A stretch of DNA of 64,000 bases from the NCBI GenBank assembly GCA_004794655.1, contig SMMW01000024.1, forward strand, positions 310,001 through 374,000, read 5' to 3'. This document shows positions 25,360-37,200 of this stretch, piece by piece; within the stretch, counting starts at the first letter, position 1, and each line of letters opens with the position of its first letter. A program made the translations under genes and the position numbers. Under the pieces are notes generated by a model, which was not told the origin of the DNA, ran no database searches, and saw nothing but the letters and a program-made list of their open reading frames with translations. The stretch is from Marisa cornuarietis. Taxonomy: Eukaryota; Mollusca; Gastropoda; Architaenioglossa; Ampullariidae.

Positions 25360-25702
25360 TGAGTGATCCTTCCTTATTTCTTTACCTGCAAATCTGCACT
25401 GAAAACGCACCTCTTCCTTGAGCATTACTCCTACCACAGTCCACACAATGCTAGTCCTTCTTAACCCCGCCCCCTTCCCTCTTGCTACTTTACCCATCTT
25501 TCTCGGCAGAATCACTATATTTCTCTGTTCCTGTTACTTGATGCCTTTTGTTTTCTGTTTCGTCAGTACTGTCGTTTTCTTTCGTCCCCTTTGTTCTGTA
25601 TCTACTTAGTCCACGTCTCTTCCTCGTTTTAAGCGCTAAGAGCATGCTCTCTATGAGTGTGAATATGCGCTATAAAAATCTTCACTATTATTATTATTAT
25701 AT
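25360..25702 (+). mobile_element. Non-LTR retrotransposon 3' end
   Basis: The segment begins with a short remnant of the C-terminal coding end, FTCKSALKTHLFLEHYSYHS, stopping at TAA 25462-25464. An LKTHLF-type ending is common at the end of several LINE ORF2 proteins. It is followed by a pyrimidine-rich UTR and a GCGCTATAAAAATC...(ATT)n tail. It is truncated at the 5' end. Confidence 0.75.
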
Positions 25703-25813
25703 CTTCGGACAGAGCCAGACAGAACATTTTATAGAGATAATAATGTAGTGAAGGAAAGAGAGACAATTACTGTGGTGCCACGAAAATTCGGTGCCAAGAG
25801 TATCATTACCAGA

Positions 25814-25847
<34 letters not shown>
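25814..25847. repeat. (GAT)11 microsatellite
   Basis: Perfect GAT trinucleotide run. Confidence 0.95.
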
Positions 25848-28249
25848 TCCACTTATAATCCGCAAGTATCCATTCAGAAGAATGCTCATCGCGCAGCAAA
25901 AACAGAAGAGAAGAAAATATAAAACGACAAGAAAGTTTAAAAAAAAATAATAATAATGGATGGATCTAAGAGTTTGTGAGCGAGAGGGATTGTTTTAATG
26001 AAAGTGTTGATTACCCTTGGTATTTGATTTGATTCCCCTGGAATTTGATTCGTTAAAGCGCTTAGCTATTTATTTGTTGATGGAAAAATAGTTGCAAACC
26101 CACGGGTAGGTCGCTTGTTTTGTCGCAAGTCTGAGTGTTGAGGTTGTAACAGTCACGCATATTGAACTATTTTATGCAGCTGTGTCATGATTATTTAACC
26201 ATTTTCAGCAACATAGTACATGGTTCTGTGTTATGTAGCCACAATGTCCCGCGTTATTGAACTATTTTACGTAGAGCAATAGTAATAGCAAACCACGGCT
26301 TGCGTATGCAAGCTTCTGCAGGCGCTAGACGACGGCTTACATGGATTTACTAAACTGTTAAATTATTTCATTAAATGTTTCGCTCGTAGAAGCTGACCTT
26401 GTACGATACAATGTTTTAATTATCACACTATGCCTTTTGGGTAGCGCAAATGTCAAGTAATACATTGTTTTGTATCAAATACTTTCACATCATGCGTGAT
26501 GTAAAAACCTATTCAACGATTATTGTTTAATAATATAATAAAATAATAATAAAATATATACCTTTTGTGATGCATTATATAATACATATTTTTATTTTAG
26601 TGCAGTTTTCGTATTAAGAACCATGTCCTGGTCACTGTATTACTTGATAACGTGTAACTACAAATTGGTCAGGGGACACGACATCCTTAATGGTAATAAA
26701 TAATAGTTTCTTTGTCTCATAACTGTGTTGTAAATGTTAAAGTCAAGAGAATGGGGAAGGTGTCAACAGATCTGTCCGATTCCAGATATCGGCTACAACT
26801 GTAGCCAGCTGACGCCTGAGGCTGTCCTCTCCATTCGGTCCCTTGTCACAGCGTTCACTGCACAGGGTGTGTGCTTGTTAGTTAATTACTGCAGAAAAAC
26901 ACGATAATCTCGTTCGGGGTCGTTGCTCTTCTTCTTCTTCGCGCTTATCACCCTTTGGCACGTTTACAGTGCATAGATGGCACTGTCTGGCGCTCTGCGC
27001 GTGCTGTGACGTGCCAGCCGTGGACACCCGCACGTGCCACTCGCATGCATGCCGCGATTACCGGCGTACACACACCTGTTGCTGCAGGTAAATATTGCCC
27101 TCGCCACGTCGGCAGATGAGAAAAAAAAGTGTATATGTGTGTGAAAAGTTTTATCTGATACTTCCATAACTTTTGTGGTGAAGAACGACAGTAAGCATCG
27201 CATCGAGGGAACAAAGATTATCTCCTGGATCTGTCCACCTGCTGCTGACTAAGTATTTGCCATGGAACATGAATCTTCCGCGTTTCGGGGGCAATCACGG
27301 ATCAAAAGGTCCGCGCCACCGTGTGGCTAAAGACTAAAGTTAAACAAAAAAGACCCACTGGAGTTAATTGTTCTCATACTGATTGTGTTTCGTTTGTGCG
27401 CGAGACCTCGTCCCCAACGACCCCCTTCTGTCACCTGAGAGAGCGCTATCAAATCTGTGAGGTCAAGTTTGTAGCTAAATATATGGAGACGCAGCATTAA
27501 CAAAACCTCACCGACAATTGCTGCAGGCTTGGTGAGGAAAATGCATTTAATGCACTCGTACGACATTACGCATTTGACCAACTTCTATGCACGTTGGTGT
27601 TTGAAGACGATCTTGTAAAAAATATTTATTGATTTAAATTTTAGTTCATATATTGCCTGCATATGTACTTCGAAACACGAATGGCGAAATGCGGCTGTGT
27701 AGGTGTGTGAGAGAGAAACCACCAGAAAGCGGGAGCGACAAAGTGACAGATTTGATCAACTTCGCACGAGTATTCGGGTGGGTTACCCTTTCCTGGCCAA
27801 AAGACCCTCATTTATAAGATGGAGATAACGTTGCATCGAATTGTAAAATATTCAGATTAAAGTCCACTCAGCGACAGCACATTTAACGACACCGGGTTTC
27901 AATTCTAATTTTGTCCAAGAAAAAGATTTAATGAGTACTTAATTCTTTCTTCCCGTAACCTCTTTTTGAAGAGGGAAGGGTGGCCTTTGTCAAGAACGAA
28001 AGGAAGGAGGGCATAATGTGGTGGGGGAGGGGGTAAGACTGGTTTCTCCACAATCCCCCATCCTCTACCACAGGCATCGAGTTTTGCACCCGCCTTTCTG
28101 AAGCCGCTTAGCCTCGGGACGTCATCCACTGTGATGACACCTCTCGTCAGCTGCGACGACACCTCTCCAGCGCCTGGCGCAGCAGTCATCTGCCCATTGC
28201 TCACATCGCGTTCACTGCCCCTTGCAAACCTCATCATGCGAATCGCGAT

Positions 28250-28372
28250 GCATCCCGCCTGGTGGGTGTCTGGAGCCAGAGATTTGTCACCTGCCCGCCA
28301 GCGGCAACCGGGAATCGATCCCTGGCCTCTCGCCGCCTCCGTCGTGGTTAAATGCGTCAAAGTTAATCAAGT
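28250..28372 (-). mobile_element. Possible tRNA-related SINE
   Basis: On the minus strand GACGCATTTAACCACGACGG precedes CAGGGATCGATTCCCGG, which fits a B box. The body is GC-rich. No second copy was found in the window, so the call rests on Pol III box spacing alone. Confidence 0.4.
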
Positions 28373-28555
28373 TTCCAAGCTCCATCTCCATAGGCCAAGT
28401 CTAACCTGTTATAATTGGCAAAGGGATTTGTCTTTGGACAATAATTACAGATGCCCTCCCAGTTCACGCCGCTGGCTGCTCGGTGCTTGAGCGGGTCCAC
28501 GCAAAAACCACCACTTCCATGAAGGTGGCGGAAGCGATCGTCACCTAGCAACAAC

Positions 28556-28714
28556 CAATCTCGGCTGGTGAACCGCTCTTGCGGAAAACCATGCCATGAC
28601 ACTCTGGCGGTGTCGCGCCGTTATCGGTCAGCAAGATCGTCTCGCTTTCATCCCCCGCGTGCGTCTTCCCATCATGGCTGGGATTTGAACCCTGCAGTAT
28701 AAAAAAAAAAAAAA
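28556..28714 (-). mobile_element. Possible tRNA-related SINE fragment after a poly-T run
   Basis: On the minus strand CTGCAGGGTTCAAATCCCAG is a perfect B box, but the A-box side is replaced by a poly-T (poly-A on the plus strand, 28701-28714). It may be a 5'-truncated SINE inserted next to another retroelement's tail. Confidence 0.4.
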
Positions 28715-31700
28715 GGAAAAGAAAAAAAGAAAAAGCACACGTGGAGGTGATGGACCCGGCGTGTAGCCCGCGCGCCGGAAATGAAGGCATCTGCCGCGAG
28801 CGCCAAATCCCTCACCTATCTCTAGCTCAACGCGGAAGGAGCCTGGCTTCGGATGCACACGTGTGCAAACACACCTTTGCATTCAACATGCTACACTCAC
28901 ACATTCAGAGAGAGAACTAAAAAGATTGCTTACGACCGGGAGCAGAGTAAACTCTTTTCAAGCTGCGATGACCATACCACTTTCTTGAGAACTTTCATCT
29001 GTTCAATAATTATTTTCTTACCCAAACGTAAACACCAACCCAAACTTATGAAGTATTATTATATAACCCTAAGTTACCTAACTTTACAAGTGAAAGAAAC
29101 AAAAACCCTCCAGAAAATGTTCTCTAAAGAATAAAAATTGCTATAGATGTATCAGAACAGATATTCAAAACGACAAAGAAAGATTCAAACACACAACGCT
29201 TTCGCCACATTTCAAGTAGGCTAGGTTAATCATAACACAAGTGCATTTTGACTGGACATCATAAGATGACCTCGACTGTCATCAGCTGTTTGTAAACAAA
29301 CTCGGGGTAAGCATTTTTCTTTATTACTGATTCTTTCCAACACAAGCATCAACATTTGCTACACAAAAGTTATGAAATACACTTTCATCAGCGCAGTTCA
29401 GAAATGACTGTTGCGAAGAAACAATAAACATGCTCACAGATCAATATGATGTTACTGGGAAAATATAAACCATGATGCTACTTGGGGACTATATTTGGAG
29501 AGATCTCTGTTACGTCCATATCTCCAGTCTCTTAGCATTGTCTCCAACAATCTCTCGACACCCCACCACTCTCACGCGCAATGCATCATCATTCACGCGC
29601 GCATCCAGAATATTAAAAAAATCACACATGCAGATGGATGATATTAAAGTTGTGAGTAAACCTGTAATTTTAACATGCACGACTATAAAGTCAGGTGATC
29701 GCCGAAAGCCTATTACGTCAGTCACCCCCTCCCCCCACACCAAAAAAAAAAAAAAAAGCCGACAAATGAAGGGCGTCCGCAATATGTCTGTTTTTGTTTT
29801 ACCCAGTCCAGCCGCTCTCTCACACACAAACCACTCTCTCCTCTGTCTCGCTCGCACAAAATATTTTTCTCAAATTTGATATGAACAGCAGTGAAAGTGC
29901 ACAGAAAAATGTCCCTTTCTTGTGGAGAGGTAACACACATCCTTTCATGTAAATAGCATGGTAATACAGTTCACTAAAATAATCTCCGCCTTCTCCAATG
30001 GAGCCAACTATGGTCGCCAAAGAAAAAAGATAAACCTTTCATAGAAAAAGAACGAGAGTCCCTCTGTCTCAAAAGTAAACATGAAGAAAAAGAACTCGCC
30101 AAGTTTAAAACTGAATGTGAAACGTATGTACGCCAAATGAAAATAGGAAGACCTTCCTTAAAAAAAAGAAACAAAATAAAGAAATCTGCAGGCAACGAGG
30201 TAACATCTTTAAAAAAGCAAATAAACAAACGGGGGCCTTGCAGACCTAAATTGCATTAATATGCCCAGAGACATCTATCACCAAGCCTAAAAATTTGTTT
30301 TTTAAAATCTTATCTCGTCAAAAAATAAAAAATGACTTCTGGTCATTTCTAAACACGTCACAGATATTTCGGGTATGCGTGCTGACAGAGATGACACCTG
30401 ACAGCAGTCGACACATCGTTCAATGTGCGAGAGGATACAGTATTACGCGAGGGGAAGTTAACTTCAGCCACCATATATCTTATCCTTATACCAGAACAGT
30501 AGCATAAGAACCTGCTGATTCTTAAAAAACTCTTAAAGTCTAGTTAGGATTAAAACCGTGATTACTCTGTAAGCATTGCAAGGGAGACATAGAAGTATAT
30601 AAGGACTTATTTTTGCATGCGTTGCGATGGGGATCCGGGTGCGGTAACCGAGGAAGGAGTGTATGAATTGTCTGGGGTTTTGACAGCCGAGTTTCCACCC
30701 GAACTAGCAAGGGCCACCCCATCGTAATCATCTTTATATTCTGATACAGGGCGTAGAGACCAGATGTCTGAGCACCAGACGGCAAGGAGGAAACGAGCGA
30801 ACATAAAAATGGATGAACACGGTAGCACGTCTCTTAAGATCGACCCCGCAGGAGTCCGCAAGAGTGATGGGGATGATAAGGACTCTGACACATGCACACA
30901 AACAACCTCAATCAACAAAGCATACACAGTGTCACTTCTTTGTACGAGCCGCCATTTCCACAAACGGAACACAGAAGTTGCTAAAAAAAAAAAAAAAAAA
31001 ATCTGCGAAGAGAACGAGGCATGTGGACCCTTTGATAATACCATCTGTTTTCATACGTTATCGCTTTCTAAATCATAAACAAACAAACAGGACTTCCTTA
31101 ATACTGCTCCTTTAAATCCACTGGTTGATCTGACAACCAAGTGATGACTATTTGTGCAGTCAGCATCTACCGTAGGTCGACATTGACAGCTCGGGGGTGC
31201 TGCTCATTGTCGCAGGACCGCCTTGCTCTGCACCCCACGACACTGCGGACATGCACGTCATTTGCCACACACTAATCGTTCTGGCAAAGGAAGGCTTACG
31301 TAGGGGAACAACTGAGCTGGGAGACAACGTTACTGTTCCCCCAAAAGTTCCTCCTGCAGCACGAGAAGTGGTTTGGAGGTGGGGCGGGGGATTAAATAAA
31401 GCGAGGCTTGTAAGTTTCGAGCCTTCATGAGGCAAGCAGGCTTATACTTTCTTAATGCATACAAATACATGGCTGAATTAGAAAATAAAAACTATACATG
31501 GAAGCAAACAATTCAGATACCTCGACATTTTCTTGATGATCCTGCCTACAGCTGTACAGAAGGCTGTTCTGGGCATACATTAAAGCATGAAATCCCAATG
31601 CTGGGCATACCAATCCCAAAAACTTTAAGCTAAAGTTTATTTTTTAAAGACTGTGCGTTCTTCCGATACGAACACTATGTTCTTTCCATTATCAGCGTTA

Positions 31701-32939
31701 TCACCAGAGACAATAACGTATAGCGCGCAGGTTGACTGCATTTATACTGACAGAAACAGAATGTTGTCAGACACCGAGGGCGAGAGGGGCAGACAACTTT
31801 AGAGGCTTGACATTCTTCAAGTGCGCCGAGAGACCTTCCCATACTAGCAGATGTTCCTCTTATATGTTCTTTGGTTTAGCAATGGACCAGAACACAAGGG
31901 GGAAAAGGAAATATTGCCCCCTCAAATGAACGGGGCTTTAAAGGCAATAATTTTGTACAAGGCGCAGGCACTAGTCTTGCCAAGGTATCTGTTTGTGTAG
32001 AGGGTGATAATTTTAGCTAACCAAAGTACAAGACTAGAGACAAGTTCTCATTTTTCCACTCACTCCACACACACAACGTTTCTCTCCTATCCCCTCTCAT
32101 GCTGGCGAAAGTACAGGTCCAAGTGAATCAAACTTCGAACTGAAGAACATGAGCCCATATTTTTACACTTGTTTTTTTTTTAAAGCACGTAAAACGTGGA
32201 GACTGCAGCCATTAAAGCTACTGTTTAACTTCTCAGCATACACACTAAAATGCATTAAAATTTGATGTTGTCTCAAACCCACCACCCACCAGCCACTTGA
32301 ATAGCCGCATCAAGGACACAGAAACCGGAAGCAGGCAATATTCTGGAGGTAGTAAAGCCGATTTCTGCTGTTTCTGAAGAACTTTCAGTCTAGAAGTTTC
32401 TCCTAAACCATGGGAGCCCAAAATTTGAAATACTTCATAAAGCAGCACAAAAGTAGTATACCCAAACACAAAAACTGGCTCTTTAGCCACTTAAACTCGA
32501 CGGTTCATTCGTGACATATGTATAGCCAAACATTATGGGGGTGGGAAGTGGGTAAGGGACAAAAGAAAAATAAAAAGGAGTAAAGAGGTGGGGTGGAGGG
32601 AGAGATCACTTTAGTTGGATTTCTTGTCTGCGTTTCGACGACTAGCGACTAGTTAGCGTTTAGTTCAGGCAGCCACGCGATTCTCCTTGAACGGAAGTGG
32701 GAGGCCGCGTGACAAATGAGCGACTGACCCCGCGACACGTTCCCCCCACCCACCCCCATCCGCTTCTCGCTGACACGATACAACGTTGTGTAGCCCGAGG
32801 GTCTGCAATCATCAGCGACAAGAGTCTCTTCGCAAAGACCAAGATGTTGAAACCCGTACATGATGACGATAAAAGCTCTCATACAAATATGATCATGCAA
32901 TTCCTCGCCCACAAACCCCTTGACAAGTAAGAAGCCAAT

Positions 32940-32995
32940 GCAGCCACATGACAAATAAAAGTCCAGCCAGCCACATGACAAATAAGGTCTCTACT
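32940..32995. repeat. 27-bp direct repeat
   Basis: AGCCACATGACAAATAA occurs twice about 28 bp apart, with a third weaker ATGGCAAGTAA just after. Confidence 0.75.
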
Positions 32996-34032
32996 GTATG
33001 GCAAGTAACATTTCTACAGCTATGTGGCGACCTCGTAGGTCGTGCAGCCACGTCGGTTCATACACCTGTGAAGCAAAACGTCAAAGACAGAGGTGCTATC
33101 CAACAGATCCACTGTGACCTTTAACGCTGTCCACGACGAGGCTAGCCGTTGTCCCCTGTCCACTCTTGCCTGGCTCGGACACAGCACCTTAGTTGACCAC
33201 ATCGGACAGAATCATGCACATCTTTTCTCAACACTACCAAAGACTCTCCAACTTGACTCGCATGAAGTCAGATGGTTGGTTTCCTTTCTTCAGACTCGCC
33301 GATGCGCAACTCTGCGAATTAAAATCTATCTCTTTGCTTAAATTTCTGTCAGAAAATACCTCCTCGCACACCTACCCGCTCGCTCATTTACTCAAAACAC
33401 AAGCTACCCCTTTCACAACAAACTGTCAAGTTGACCCAAAACATGCAAGGTGCAGACGAAAGGTCAGCGATTATCTGCACGTGCTTCTGTTGGCTGTCTC
33501 CACAAGCCACACACCACAGTAACCAGTTTCCCCTTGATGTCATCTATTTCTTTTGGGGCTTTCTTGTGAGTTGGGGATATGGGGTAGATCGTGTGAATCC
33601 CAGCTCTGACTCAAGCAAAGGGAACATTTTTGTCTTTCTTTGTACAAACACGTCTCAGCTAAGTGCGCCAGCTTTTCGCAATACTGCGCATTTCTCAAAG
33701 CTCCTCAGAGCCAGTGCTGCATTGCGCATGTCCTCCGAGCCAGTGCTACGCTGTCTTTCGATGACGGCCCGTTCTTTCCTTACGAAGTATGGTGCAAGTT
33801 GCAGAGAATGAGCTCCTTTTTGCTTTTAACACGTTTAAAACATGCCTGTGCTTTGCTTGGGGGTTGCTTTTTTGGGTGCAATTTTTTCGTTTTGATTTAA
33901 CCTGAAGCACACACATTCCTCCCTAAAACGTTAACAGTTTATTTCCGTGTACTGTGTTGTCCAGTTTTTAATTTCCATTGTGAATTTTCAGCAGGATTAA
34001 AAAAAATTTGGACTGAAATCGCCAGGAAGGTC

Positions 34033-34038
34033 TTTATT
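34033..34038 (-). promoter_or_regulatory. MORC2 polyadenylation signal
   Basis: TTTATT on the plus strand is AATAAA on the gene strand, 110 bp past the MORC2 stop. A cleavage site would be expected 10-30 nt further on, giving a short 3' UTR. A second AATAAA on the same strand at about 33936-33941 could serve as an alternative. Confidence 0.7.
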
Positions 34039-34147
34039 TTGTTCATTTTTCCCGTATTTGTTATGGCTGCCATTGCATCTGGTGCGTGTTCTCAGCTAAT
34101 CATTGAGTACGGCGCAAACTGGGGCGAGCAGAATCCTATTTCGATGG

Positions 34148-34237
34148 TTACGTCTGTGACTGCACGGCCTGCCTCACGCACATGGTCAGAAGCTCGTCCA
34201 CTTGGTCTCCATCTGCTTCCGGGTCAATGTCGAACTC
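34148..34237 (-). CDS. MORC2: MORC2 terminal coding exon 30 (residues 1020-1048)
   Basis: The exon encodes [20 protein letters not shown] and ends VRQAVQSQT with TAA at 34150-34148. It matches the human end (EDIDINTDDELDAYIEDLI) and then carries a longer tail. Confidence 0.9.
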   Translation of the reverse strand, partial: EFDIDPEADGDQVDELLTMCVRQAVQSQT

Positions 34238-37200
34238 CTGCCAATCAAACAGGGTGCGAGAAAGATATACAGCAAGAAAATGGGTAGTAAGCCGTAAACA
34301 CACACACACACACACAGAACAAAACTAAACTCATAACAGCTAAAAAAAAACTTGCTAAAACCGCAGAAAGCGTGTAGCAACGACCAGTTGTCAGTAAACT
34401 GAAAACAACATGCGGAGGACATCCCCATCTCAGGCCAAAACAGACTGTCTAGCAATCTATGACGCAAGCAAAGATGTTTCTTCAGATTCCTCCGCCGCCC
34501 CTCCCCCTATTCACCCGGTTAAGTGGAGTGGAATTGGTGTTTCACGCCGATCCAGCAACTAAGGCTATATCACGGCAAGGCAGTAAACAGATGCCACATG
34601 CAGAGAAAGAACAGCGTGCCCGAGACGAGAGCTGAACCCAGGACAGGCAACCTTCACTGTATTGGTGACAGACGCTAAACGTTGCGCCACCGAGCCGCCC
34701 CATCCTCCCCGATTAAACACTATATCAGAGAAACTGTCGACCAAAACCATGTGACTTTTTTTTTTTTAATAAAGAGTAGACTAAGTTCCTAATTAAAGAA
34801 AGTGCGGAGGTTACGATATATAGCAAGGCAGCGAGCCCTAGAAAGTGTTCGGAAGACAAACAGGTCAAGCCACAGATGAGGGGAAGACAGAAGAATAACA
34901 AGGCTGCGGCAAGGCCGACAACTCTGACCTCATTGGTCGATTTGAGGAGTTTGGCGATGAGTTTTCTGACGGACGCTAGTTTGGTTTTTGCTGTCTCCGC
35001 CTCTTGCTTCCGCAGTGCTGCCTCTGTCTGAAAATTGCTCACCAGCTGCACGCGCACGCACGTTTGCACACACACACACACACATATGAGCACACAGAAT
35101 AAATATGTAAAACTGAGGTATACAGAGTTTTAGCAAAACTGCCGTATTTAAAACCACAGAACCAAAAAAATATTTAAAAAAGGAAAAATATAACATTTAA
35201 AGAATCGTGAAAATAGATAAATAGCATCGAAAATCTAATACACAAAACAGGCCTTGAGAAGTCTAGCAAATGAGAAGTTGGGAGCGGGAGGGTAATAAAC
35301 CGAATTATTTTGTGCACAAGCAACAACAACATAAACCAAAACCAAAAACAAAACAAAACAAAATATCGATCCATCATCCTAAATCCTTTCCGTAGATTGA
35401 AAGACAACTTGGTACATACTCGTCGCAGCCCCCGCTCGTAGTGGTCGAAAAAGTCATCAAGAGGGAATGTAGAAAGTTCTTGTAGTGACATGGCGGATAT
35501 TGCATCCTTGTCCATGATCCACTGCGGTGGCAGGAAGTAGCGCAAGCACGTTCTACATGACAAACAACTCATCATCATCATCAAGTGCTTTGTTATCCTT
35601 CACCCCCTCCCCACCCCTCACCCTCCCAAAAAAAAAACCCTTAACTAGTAGACCTTTAATAAAACGAAACTAATCACGTGACTCGCGTGAAGAGGCAGAC
35701 AAGCCGTGAAAGCGAACGATACATAAGAAACTGTGGGCTGTCTTCAGCCAGCACCAGGCTCCCACCTGTAACCGTTGGCGATATCGTCGGTGTACTGGGT
35801 GCTGGTGGCTGTGGCGGTAGACGATGTGGGAGCCTCCGCCGTCTCCTGAGCCTGTGACTCGGGGGACGCCGGCGCGTCACTGGGAGGGCCAGTCTGCGAC
35901 AGGTACATGTACAACGTAAAACTTTCTAACCATGACTTGATGCTACTGCATGCCCACCAAAACCCCCACTTTCGCTGAGAGGGAGCGAGGGAACGAAATG
36001 GGAGAGAAGGGGGAGTGAGCGCGTGCGTGTGAAGGTAATAATGTATGTTTGTGTGCGCGTCACCAATTAGTGCGAAGTTGATGTGGCAGATGTAAAAGAA
36101 ATGTTAAAGTATTATAAAAATTATTTCGAAATTGTGTTTATTTTACAAATTTATTCTCCCAAAGCACTAATCCATATGCCATTAAAAAAGTCGGTTTCTA
36201 AAGAACGTATTTGTACATACATTTACTCAGTTATCCAAATGGTCATTTGCAAATCCCCAAACGTTCCTGCAGTCCGAACTCCTTATTGGTAGCGTTCAAT
36301 ATGTTGTCGACATCTAACTTTCTGCGCTTTGCATATACACCTGTTGTTGTGACTAACACTTTAACTACACATAAATCTCAAATTAAAGTCCTTTACCTTG
36401 AGGACCCGGATGTCAGAGCTCTTCTTGTCATACCTGACGACAGAAAACATTGGTTTAAAAAAAAGAAACTACTTTCTGTGGTCTAGAAAACAGTTTAGAC
36501 AACGACATTCACAATACAGTTTATCTGTTGCCATGACTACTCGCATTTATGACGTGAACGAGCAGCTGACAACAGGGTGGAAGGCTGAAGACTAGACGAA
36601 AGATGGCATAGCAGTGCGTACGACTATAGTCTTACTACACACGACTGAATCTCAGCTGTTATATTGAGGTTAATCGATTCATCGGCACACCAGTTTTTAT
36701 TAGAACTGGTATTAGTGCAAATCTCTCCCCATCCCTCTGTTAGTATGTGTGTGGTGTGTCAGAGAGAGACAGAGAACAACGATGTCCAGCACCTCTGATT
36801 TTCAGATGCGGAGGAGAAATGAGAGCAATACTAGGCAATACTTCCTTCACTCCCCCCCCCCTCACCCGCCCGCCTTAGCCTACTGCCTCCTACTTTATGC
36901 GCTTCCTCAAGTGTCTTTGTCCAGTTACCAAAGCGTTCTTTTCTCCTTATTTTTCACATACGTAAATGCCCGTTGTATTCGCTGTCATAAATATATTAGT
37001 ATTTTAATGTACAGAGTATTTTTGTTCTATTTTTTGTAAAGCATTTTACTTTTCCCTGTGTCCTTTAGTAAATGTTCCTACTCCCAGCTTTAACATGGTT
37101 TTCGTAGCAAGACGCCGTTATTCCGACACTTTCATGATGGTGGTAGGGGGAGACATGACCAAGCACCCAATCGCCCACACCCCACGTCTCTGCGGAGCAG

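Larger units (their letters stand above)
25703..34032. other. Gene-free stretch downstream of MORC2
   Basis: Holds a GAT repeat, poly-A runs (29742, 30981), two possible SINEs near 28.3-28.7 kb and a 27-bp direct repeat. No gene is supported. Confidence 0.6.

Noticed and set aside
33583..33612. A tRNA-like B box (GTGTGAATCCC)
   Set aside because: There is no A box at proper spacing and no repeat partner.
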